Positions 55,612 to 64,000 of a stretch of DNA of 64,000 bases are shown here, piece after piece; position 1 is the stretch's first letter; every line of letters begins with the position of its first letter. The stretch lies in contig NZ_CP016534.2 in assembly GCF_001687565.2 (NCBI RefSeq), positions 2,980,501 through 3,044,500 on the forward strand, in the 5' to 3' direction. This DNA comes from Planococcus antarcticus DSM 14505 (GTDB lineage Bacteria > Bacillota > Bacilli > Bacillales_A > Planococcaceae). The position numbers and the translations under genes were made by a program. A model generated the notes under the pieces. The model saw only the letters and a list, made by a program, of their open reading frames with translations. It was not told where the DNA came from and did no database searches.

Positions 55612-57708
55612 TTATTTTTTGCCTTTTCCTTTGTTTGGATTGTCTTTCTTATAGAGCACTTCATAAGTGAATTCTTTCGCTTCCCGCTGACCTTCTTCAG
55701 CAGCGTAAGAAGTAATCATTTTGACATTGCCTTCACGAAGAACTTGTTGAAGATCAAGCGCCTGCTTTTCCGTTACGTTATAAGGGTCTACGTGGAAGAC
55801 ACGTTCTTTGCCGTTTTTCTTCGTTTGGATAAATGTCGTAGTAAAGTTAACGTATTCACCTTTTAATTGCCCAAGTGATTGAAATGCATCCGTTGAAGTT
55901 CCATCAGCTGAGAAACCACCTAATTGAACATTTTTGATAAACCAGCCCGCATTGTTTGAGCCCCAGTCGGTCAAGTTGCGGAATGAAACCAAGACTTCTT
56001 GTCCTGCATAAGCTGATAAATTAAAGGCTTCAGTTGTCCAGTCTTCATTCGTACCAGTAAATCCAGGAACATTTTCCTTAATAGTCGGGTAGCCTTCTTC
56101 AACTGCATCACTGCGTGTATTGCTGTTTTCAAGAGAAGTCCATGTTTCGCCATTGTCGGTTGAAACCTGAACCATGCCAAAATCCCATTGTTCTTCAATA
56201 TCGTAGTAATGTTCGAACGTCAATGCCGCATTGGTAGCAGGAACAGTTGCTCCAAAAATCAAAGCCTGGTCTGCTTCGTCACCGTTATTTGCATGCAGCA
56301 CCTGCTCACCCGAACCTTTTGGATCTGCTATGGTTTCCCATTGCAGCGGAAGGAAATCGACGCCGTCAAATTCCAAGCCACGGACATCCTTGCCGAAGTT
56401 GAATTCCTTAAAGTCGCCGCCCCATGCTGGAACTCCCTCTTTTTCAAAGGTTTTCGCTTTTTCAAAGTCTACTGTTTTGCCTCGCACATCACCTGCAGTG
56501 CCGACCGGCAGACTGCGCAGATCGATGCTGTCAATATCGTAATCGCTGCTGACATCTGAACTATCCAAAGTCAAGGCCGTCATGAAATTCTGATAAACTT
56601 CAGTGAATGTCTTATTAGTGCCATAATCCTGCAGTACTTTGTTGACGCTCGTCATTCCCTGGCTTTCGCCATCTGTTGCCAATTCACGGATAAATTCCTG
56701 TCCGAACTTATCGTACATATAAAGAGTGAACAGGTAGACCTGGCCATAATCTGCAATTGTTTCAGGTCCAGTTGCTGCTGTCCCATGCTCATCCCAGTTT
56801 ACTAATGAGTTTTCCGGGTGATCCAAATAGAAATTAATCGATCCTTCTCCGTGGCCATAGCCGCCTAGGTATTCAGAGAATGTCGACATGCCTTCATTCA
56901 ACCATGTTTCTTCAGAACCGTCGTTATCAGCTTGGATCAAATGCTGCAATTCATGGATTGTCGTTCCGAAGAATGTGCTCTCCAAACGTGTTTCCCATGA
57001 ATTCGTATCGATTGTGATGATGTTGCGGTCTGTATAGTTCTCCAGTGTCTGCCAGAAGAAACCGGCAACAAAGAATGGATAGCTTGGGTTGTTCCAGCCT
57101 TCATCTTGTACATTATCGACCAGCATGATAACTTTGTCAGATCCTTCATAATAGTCATCAGGAAGACCTACCATGCCTGGTACGGTGGCGTTTGAACCAT
57201 CCAATTGATCCGGTGTGCCAAAGAAATCTGTCGCTACCGGGTAAATATTGCTGTCGAATTCGGCACGCAATTTATCCACTTGTTGCTGCGTCACCACATC
57301 AGCAGGCTTCGGATTGTCAGGTCCGTAGGCCAAATCATTGGCCACCCAGATTTCTACGTTGTCTCCAACACTACGAAGGGTATAATCTTTAAAAGCTAAG
57401 TTACGATTTAAAAACTTTTTTGTGCCGCCATCGTATGTAAACGTCTCATTGGCTTTTGCATCAGACTCTCCGTCTGATACTTCGTTAGCCTGTGCTTTGA
57501 TCTTTTTATCTGCTTCTTTTTTAAAATTTGCATCCTGTGTTAAATCGTTCAGGCTTTGATCAATATCGATCCGGTCCCCGTATCTTTCACTGTTCCAGTC
57601 GTTCATTGATGGTACTGCTTCGGTTGGTGCCGCTGCAGCTGCTGGCGCGAATAAAGACAGGGTTAACGCACTGGCTGATAAGATCGATACCCATTTGCTG
57701 TTCTTCAT
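55612..57708 (-). CDS. Secreted zinc metallopeptidase, immune-inhibitor-A-like C-terminal region
   Basis: 698 residues. Signal peptide at 1-27 (basic start, hydrophobic core, AAAAA cleavage region). A pro-region follows, then a catalytic domain with HELQH at 252-256 and the probable third zinc ligand Glu272 in WLNEGMS. The C-terminal half has beta-sandwich segments (FEHYYDIEEQWDFGMVQVS, TWTSLENSN, LVSFRNLTDWGSNNAGWFI) like the MAM/immune-inhibitor-A type domain, and a lysine-rich end. The peptidase family (M6 or M30-like) cannot be settled here. It is a single-gene unit. Confidence 0.82.
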   Translation of the reverse strand: MKNSKWVSILSASALTLSLFAPAAAAAPTEAVPSMNDWNSERYGDRIDIDQSLNDLTQDANFKKEADKKIKAQANEVSDGESDAKANETFTYDGGTKKFLNRNLAFKDYTLRSVGDNVEIWVANDLAYGPDNPKPADVVTQQQVDKLRAEFDSNIYPVATDFFGTPDQLDGSNATVPGMVGLPDDYYEGSDKVIMLVDNVQDEGWNNPSYPFFVAGFFWQTLENYTDRNIITIDTNSWETRLESTFFGTTIHELQHLIQADNDGSEETWLNEGMSTFSEYLGGYGHGEGSINFYLDHPENSLVNWDEHGTAATGPETIADYGQVYLFTLYMYDKFGQEFIRELATDGESQGMTSVNKVLQDYGTNKTFTEVYQNFMTALTLDSSDVSSDYDIDSIDLRSLPVGTAGDVRGKTVDFEKAKTFEKEGVPAWGGDFKEFNFGKDVRGLEFDGVDFLPLQWETIADPKGSGEQVLHANNGDEADQALIFGATVPATNAALTFEHYYDIEEQWDFGMVQVSTDNGETWTSLENSNTRSDAVEEGYPTIKENVPGFTGTNEDWTTEAFNLSAYAGQEVLVSFRNLTDWGSNNAGWFIKNVQLGGFSADGTSTDAFQSLGQLKGEYVNFTTTFIQTKKNGKERVFHVDPYNVTEKQALDLQQVLREGNVKMITSYAAEEGQREAKEFTYEVLYKKDNPNKGKGKK

Positions 57709-57883
57709 ATTGCATCCCCTTCCAAACTGTCAGAATATTATTTCTTTCAAAATCTTACCATGACAGAATAGTCAGAAGAATAGGAAATAAGATATATTTC
57801 GAGTGACGAAATTACAGGTAATAATATTCACTTTTTTATTATTACAACTAGTCTTAAGGAATTTAATAACAGTAGAAAAAATA

Positions 57884-57909
57884 AAAAAACCGCCATTATA
57901 GGCGGTTTT
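57884..57909 (-). terminator. mccB terminator
   Basis: AAAACCGCC / GGCGGTTTT stem with a T-run on the minus strand. The remaining bases up to the protease start at 57708 show nothing else. Confidence 0.88.
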
Positions 57910-57913
57910 CCAC

Positions 57914-59979
<2,066 letters not shown>

Positions 59980-59990
59980 CGATATTCTCC

Positions 59991-60464
59991 TTAAATCGCT
60001 TTGTCCGCGAATACTTGATGCCATTGGTCTTTTTTCTCGAGCATTTCACGCGCTAGTTCTTTTGCGCCTTCTAAGCTGTGGCTTGCAGCCCAGCCGCATT
60101 GGACTTCGTTGCAGGCCGGTACTTCGTCCGCTTCAATAACATCATTCAATGTATTTTCTAGAATGCGAAGAATATCTTCATAATCGTCATGGTTGATAAC
60201 GGATAGGTAATAGCCCGTCTGGCATCCCATCGGCCCGATGTCCACAATCGCATCCGAATGGTTGCGGCTATGTTCAGCCATCATATGCTCAAGAGAATGA
60301 AGTCCAGGCATATCCATATGCTCTTTGTTCGGCTGCTTGAAACGGATGTCGTATTTGCGAATCGTATCGCCTTTAGCACCCGTTTTTTCTCCTGCTAAAC
60401 GTACATACGGCGCTGCTACTTTCGTGTGGTCCAAGTTAAAGCTTTCTACATTCATTTTTTTCAT
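59991..60464 (-). CDS. luxS: S-ribosylhomocysteine lyase (LuxS)
   Basis: 157 residues from ATG 60464, 8 bases after AGGAG. Splits S-ribosylhomocysteine into homocysteine and the AI-2 precursor DPD. Metal motif HSLEH (56-60), [10 protein letters not shown] with the active Cys, and Cys123 in the ACNEVQCGW segment. It lies 12 bp before mccA, so homocysteine made by LuxS goes directly to the transsulfuration pair. In B. subtilis this operon position holds mtnN and luxS is elsewhere. Confidence 0.96.
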   Translation of the reverse strand: MKKMNVESFNLDHTKVAAPYVRLAGEKTGAKGDTIRKYDIRFKQPNKEHMDMPGLHSLEHMMAEHSRNHSDAIVDIGPMGCQTGYYLSVINHDDYEDILRILENTLNDVIEADEVPACNEVQCGWAASHSLEGAKELAREMLEKKDQWHQVFADKAI

Positions 60465-60476
60465 CCTAATCACTCC

Positions 60477-61112
60477 TTATTTTTTAGTTGCGTCAATCAG
60501 AAATACATAATTGTTCATCTTCGAAAATTCTACCGTAAACCCTGCATCTGTGATCAATTTTTCCATGACAGGAACCGTCGTATAGTACTCACGGTTCAAG
60601 TCTTCTACTAGATTAGCATGACCTCTCTTTTGTTCAAATGCAATTATTTCCTGTTTGGCCATTTCTGAATCAAACAAAGTATCTGCAAATATTACTTTTC
60701 CACCAGTCGGCAATTGCTCAGCATAAATTTGAAAAGCCCGCGCTTTTTCCACATCCGTCAAATGGTGGAAGGCATAAGAGCTGACAAAGCTTTGCGGTGT
60801 GATGCCCACTTTAAATTCCAGAAAATCCCCATCGATGAGAGTCAGATCGGCAATCTTTTCTGCTGTTACTTCCCGCATTGCCCGGTTCGGTTCGACTCCA
60901 ACAACTTTCAAGCCACGGCTGAGAAGTTTTTCTGTCAAGTTTCCCGTGCCCACACCGAATTCTACAACCGGTCCGGTCGCTACATCGGCCACTGCCTGCA
61001 GAATTTCATTATATTTCACAAATACATCTTTGTATTCCACGTCTTTTCCGTTAACTGAATCGTCATAAGTATGAACCCACTCGTCAAATATTTCTACAAA
61101 TTCCCGTCCCAT
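60477..61112 (-). CDS. yrrT: SAM-dependent methyltransferase (YrrT-like)
   Basis: 211 residues from ATG 61112 after AAGGAGG. Class I methyltransferase fold: SAM motif VVEFGVGTGNLTEKLL, VVGVEPNRAMREV, LIDGDFLEF, and FVSSYAFHHLTDVEKA. It is the first gene of the yrrT-luxS-mccA-mccB operon, the same place as in B. subtilis. The acceptor substrate is unknown. Confidence 0.88.
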   Translation of the reverse strand: MGREFVEIFDEWVHTYDDSVNGKDVEYKDVFVKYNEILQAVADVATGPVVEFGVGTGNLTEKLLSRGLKVVGVEPNRAMREVTAEKIADLTLIDGDFLEFKVGITPQSFVSSYAFHHLTDVEKARAFQIYAEQLPTGGKVIFADTLFDSEMAKQEIIAFEQKRGHANLVEDLNREYYTTVPVMEKLITDAGFTVEFSKMNNYVFLIDATKK

Positions 61113-61167
61113 AAAAATGCCTCCTTGTATCCACAATTAATAAAACCAATAGAATTACTAGGCTTTA

Positions 61168-61196
61168 TTTATATCATATCCTATTAGAGGTTTCAA
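61168..61196 (-). promoter_or_regulatory. Promoter of the yrrT operon; 61113-61437 gap
   Basis: Minus strand: TTGAAA (61196-61191), 17 bp, TATAAA (61173-61168). Transcription would start near 61161, about 50 nt before the start codon. The other half of the 325-bp gap holds the yczE-type gene's terminator and nothing else recognised. Confidence 0.65.
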
Positions 61197-61327
61197 CTAT
61201 TCAGTCGCTCATCTGATATGGACAGGCGGAGAACAAATTTCCCTCCACTTGCCCAGAAGAAGAAACTGGAAGAAATCGTTGCTTGTCATTACTCTCTTAA
61301 CTAATACTTGGCTACGTTTTTTCCAAA

Positions 61328-61368
61328 GAAAAGCCATTAACCGAAGAAGATTCGGCCAATGGCTGTTT
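61328..61368 (-). terminator. Terminator after the YczE-like gene
   Basis: AGCCATT / AATGGCT outer stem and CCGAA / TTCGG inner stem; on the minus strand it is followed by TTTTCTTT. Confidence 0.8.
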
Positions 61369-61437
61369 GAAGAATTTAACATACGACAAGCTTGAAGAGA
61401 ATCGATAACCCGAAAGAACTAGTTTTTCTTATCTGAC

Positions 61438-62079
61438 TCAAATCTTAAGAACCGGTGGAATTTCTTCTTTTTCACCAATGAGCGCCACCAGCAGTTTTTC
61501 AAACTGTGGCAGAGAGACTTGCACAATCCTGCCAGTCAACAAAGCAACTGCGATCGTACCGATTCCGACTGGTCCACCAAGCAGCCAGCCAAGCAAAGCA
61601 ACCCCCACTTCGATGCCTGCTCGAACGATACTGATGCTGAGTCCTGTCTTATCAACAAGCAACATCATCAGACTGTCCCGAGGTCCTGCGCCGATTTTAG
61701 GTGATACGTAGAGACCGACACCATAGCCAGAAATAATAATGCCGGCCGATAAAACCAGGATTTGTCCCACCAAGGTCTGGATATCAGGAATCAGGAAATT
61801 AAAAACATCGATGAATATACCGATCAACAGCATATTCAAAAAGGTACCGATTTGCGGGATTTTTCGCGTAAAAAAAGCGGTGCTCGCAATCAGCGCAAAC
61901 CCGGCGATGACAGACCAGGTACCAATGGTCAATCCAAAATTTAGGTACAATCCGACATGCAACACATCCCATGGCCCGATGCCCAGTTTGCTGCCTTTAA
62001 TGGTCATCGTAAAACCAAGAGCCAAGACAATCAATCCGACGATAAAAAACAGCCAACGGTAAAATAGCGAACGCTTCAT
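61438..62079 (-). CDS. YczE/YyaS-type membrane protein
   Basis: 213 residues from ATG 62079, 5 bases after AAGGA. Five membrane helices with the family motifs GSKLGIGPWDVLHVGL near residue 30 and VSPKIGAGPRDSLMMLL near residue 125, an internal repeat (GxGPWDxL / GAGPRDxL). B. subtilis YczE affects surfactin production; the molecular function is unknown. It precedes the yrrT operon on the same strand but ends with its own terminator. Confidence 0.8.
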   Translation of the reverse strand: MKRSLFYRWLFFIVGLIVLALGFTMTIKGSKLGIGPWDVLHVGLYLNFGLTIGTWSVIAGFALIASTAFFTRKIPQIGTFLNMLLIGIFIDVFNFLIPDIQTLVGQILVLSAGIIISGYGVGLYVSPKIGAGPRDSLMMLLVDKTGLSISIVRAGIEVGVALLGWLLGGPVGIGTIAVALLTGRIVQVSLPQFEKLLVALIGEKEEIPPVLKI

Positions 62080-62145
62080 CAACATCCTTCTTTCTTCTCT
62101 TGTGATATGAAAAATCCATCCATTCATTGCGAATGGATGGAAGCT

Positions 62146-62637
62146 TCATTGACTTGGCGCTGTCAATTCGGCAAACTGGCCATTTGTTACAGCCAGCAGT
62201 TCCATAGGATCTAGTTTTAGTTGCATGCCCATTTTACCGGCAGAAACGATCATCTCAGCTAATTGCTCGGCTTCAGCGGAAATAAAGGTTGGAAACGGTT
62301 TTTTCATTCCGACAGGCGAACAACCGCCCCGGACGTAGCCGGTTAGTGCCAGAATATCCTTGACGGGCGCCATCTCGATTTTCTTTTCGCCTGCCGCTTT
62401 TGCCGCTTTTTTCAAATCCAATTCTTCTGCAACCGGAATGACGAAGACATAACCCTGCTTTGACACCCCGATTGCGACCAGTGTTTTATAGACAAGCTCG
62501 GCAGCAAAACCGATTTTCGCAGCGACGGAAACACCATCCACTTTGCCATCTTCGGTATTGTAATGAAGCAGTTTGTAGTGAACTTTCTCTTTGTCGAGCA
62601 TGCGTGCTGCATTGGTCTTTGCGATCTTCTTAGCCAT
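62146..62637 (-). CDS. ybaK: Cys-tRNA(Pro)/Cys-tRNA(Cys) deacylase YbaK
   Basis: 163 residues. Editing domain that hydrolyses mischarged Cys-tRNA-Pro. The fold is marked by TNAARMLDKEKVHYKL, the catalytic Lys in LVYKTLVAIG, and GYVRGGCSPVGMKKPFPTFI. RBS AAGGAGAAG. Between topB and the YczE-like gene, all on the same strand. Confidence 0.92.
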   Translation of the reverse strand: MAKKIAKTNAARMLDKEKVHYKLLHYNTEDGKVDGVSVAAKIGFAAELVYKTLVAIGVSKQGYVFVIPVAEELDLKKAAKAAGEKKIEMAPVKDILALTGYVRGGCSPVGMKKPFPTFISAEAEQLAEMIVSAGKMGMQLKLDPMELLAVTNGQFAELTAPSQ

Positions 62638-62699
62638 GGCGTCTTCTCCTTGCCTTAAAGCTTCTTTGTTTACAGCATACCATCATCAGAAGCGGGATT

Positions 62700-64000
62700 C
62701 TATTCAGTTTGACCCAATAATTTTTTCAAGGCGTCGGCCATAGCCGTATTTTGCGGTGCTTCATCCTGCTGGTTCAAGTATTTATTGACGTCTTTCTTAT
62801 TGGCTTTTGATTGGCCGGATTTTTTGCGTTTTTCAAATGCCGACAGTTTCTCGCGATGACCGCATTTGCAGACAAAAATCTTGCCGTCTCCTTCGCCCTG
62901 CATCTCCAGCTTCTTATGGCAGTTTGGACAACGTGCATTGGTCTGCATCGCTACCTGTTTTTTGTAGCCACATTCGCGGTCTTGGCAGACATTCATCTTG
63001 CCACGCTTGCCATTGACTTCAAGAAGTGGTTTTCCACAATCTGGGCACATTTTGCCAGTGATGTTGTCGTGCTTGAATTTCCTATCACTCTTCTTAATAT
63101 CCGATACCGATTTTCCGGCAAAAGCGATCATTTCTTTTATGAACGTTTCCTTTTTCAGTTGGCCTTTGGCGATTTTAGTTAATTGCTGCTCCCAATCAGC
63201 TGTTAGTTTCGGTGACTTTAAGTCTTCCGGAACAAGCTCTAGCAGTTGGCGGCCTTTTGACGTAATCGTCAAGTCTTTGCCTTTTTTCTCGATCAAAAAC
63301 GTATTGAACAGTTTATCGATAACGTCGGCACGCGTTGCAACTGTTCCAAGCCCACCGGTTTCACCGATTGCCTGGATCAGTTCTTTCGATTCGCCGCTCA
63401 TAAACTGCGCTGGATTTTCCATTGCGCCGAGCAACGTCCCTTCATTGAAGAAAGCGGGCGGCTTGGTTTTGCCATCAGTCAGCGCAATTCCTTTAATAGT
63501 CAACTTTTGGCCATTTTCAAACGGCGGCAAGGTTGTATCATTGTCTTCGCCTTCGTCTTTATAAACGCGTTTCCAGCCTTCATTCTGTATCGTATTGCCT
63601 TTTGTCTGGAAGGTTTCCCCATCAGCCGTCAACTTAATAGTTGTTTGGTCGTATTCATAGTTTGGATAGAATACGGATAGGAAGCGTTTGACAATCATGT
63701 CATATAATTTATGTTCCTTTTCGGACAACTCATGCAGTGGCGGTGTTTCTTCTGTCGGGATGATGGCGTGGTGATCGGAAACTTTGGCGTCATCAATAAC
63801 ACCTTTTTGCGGTGCCACTGGATTTTTTAAAATCATTGCGGCTAAACTGCGGTAAGGACCCACCTGCACCGCTTTAACGCGATCTTTCAGCGTATCACGC
63901 ATATCGCTCGTCAAATGCTTCGAGTCAGTCCGCGGGTATGTGACGATTTTATAGCGTTCATATAAGCCTTGCAGCGTATTTAGCGTTTCTTTCGCCGACC
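62700..64000 (-). CDS. topB: DNA topoisomerase III, C-terminal part
   Basis: The frame is open through the right edge, so the start lies outside the window; 433 codons are present. The catalytic Tyr is in KIVTYPRTDSKHL (Tyr codon at 63938-63936). The type IA core follows (HHAIIPTEE, GLGTVATRADVIDKL, LIEKKGKDLTITSKGRQLLE). Two zinc-finger-like segments close the protein: CPDCGKPLLEVNGKRG and CPNCHKKLEMQGEGDG. It relaxes and decatenates DNA. A short basic tail (KKSGQSKANKKDVNK) precedes the end. Confidence 0.95.
   Translation of the reverse strand, partial: SAKETLNTLQGLYERYKIVTYPRTDSKHLTSDMRDTLKDRVKAVQVGPYRSLAAMILKNPVAPQKGVIDDAKVSDHHAIIPTEETPPLHELSEKEHKLYDMIVKRFLSVFYPNYEYDQTTIKLTADGETFQTKGNTIQNEGWKRVYKDEGEDNDTTLPPFENGQKLTIKGIALTDGKTKPPAFFNEGTLLGAMENPAQFMSGESKELIQAIGETGGLGTVATRADVIDKLFNTFLIEKKGKDLTITSKGRQLLELVPEDLKSPKLTADWEQQLTKIAKGQLKKETFIKEMIAFAGKSVSDIKKSDRKFKHDNITGKMCPDCGKPLLEVNGKRGKMNVCQDRECGYKKQVAMQTNARCPNCHKKLEMQGEGDGKIFVCKCGHREKLSAFEKRKKSGQSKANKKDVNKYLNQQDEAPQNTAMADALKKLLGQTE

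Noticed and set aside
61113..61167. CymR operator before yrrT
   Set aside because: AT-rich sequence around 61113-61160 only loosely resembles the motif as remembered; not specific enough to list.

Overview
The window comes from a low-to-mid G+C Gram-positive bacterium of the Bacillales, most likely Planococcaceae (Planococcus/Planomicrobium type). This rests on Bacillus subtilis-like gene order (tal, fbaA, spo0F, ywjG, pyrG, rpoE ... acdA, fadF ... ywiB, argS ... speB, speE, ywhD, ywhB ... ywgA, ywfO, lipL, hemQ, ywdK, ywdI, ung, pdxK), a bacillithiol gene (bshB2), strong Shine-Dalgarno sequences and protein sequences that resemble Bacillus orthologs throughout. The genus assignment is inference. 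No rRNA, tRNA, prophage, insertion sequence or CRISPR array was seen.

Layout. 0-4.8 kb: central metabolism and core genes (transaldolase fragment, FbaA, Spo0F, CTP synthase with a CTP-sensing attenuator, RNA polymerase delta). 4.8-5.6 kb: a non-coding block with a 20-bp-period tandem array and nested hairpin repeats. 5.6-16.3 kb, all minus strand: an acyl-CoA degradation set (FadF; thiolase, 3-hydroxyacyl-CoA dehydrogenase, two acyl-CoA dehydrogenases, a TetR regulator and the B12-dependent fused isobutyryl-CoA mutase IcmF). A FadR-like operator sits on the fadF promoter and a perfect cre site lies before the thiolase gene. 16.6-28.2 kb, minus strand: a cobalamin-riboswitch-controlled operon for corrinoid uptake and adenosylcobalamin salvage (btuF, btuC, btuD-cbiZ, cbiB, cobD, cobU, cbiP, cobS, cobC, a second CobU-like protein, pduO, cblT, cblS). 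The cofactor-making operon therefore lies next to a B12-dependent enzyme that uses the product.

28.2-43.3 kb: conserved housekeeping genes (argS, agmatinase/spermidine synthase, tautomerase, HD-domain hydrolase, LipL, HemQ, Ung, PdxK). 43.4-45.3 kb: two orphan peptide-type ABC permeases, one split by an in-frame TAG. 45.4-57.7 kb: bacillithiol deacetylase, a YjiH-type membrane protein, threonine dehydrogenase, a TcyABC-like cystine transporter, a dipeptide epimerase, an M20 amidohydrolase, Kbl and a secreted zinc metalloprotease. 57.9-61.1 kb: a methionine-to-cysteine operon (yrrT, luxS, mccA, mccB) in which luxS takes the place that mtnN has in B. subtilis. 61.4-64 kb: YczE-type membrane protein, YbaK and the C-terminal part of TopB.

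The least explained features are in the non-coding DNA. (1) Short-core tandem arrays with a 20-21 bp period occur at three loci; the cores are conserved and the intervening bases vary, and two of the loci share the core GGANAGTATTT. (2) A hairpin repeat family lies between stop codon and terminator of three transcripts, always in the same orientation, with compensatory stem changes and one copy nested inside another. (3) A second, inverted-repeat-bounded hairpin element sits in the leader of the B12 operon, downstream of the riboswitch terminator.
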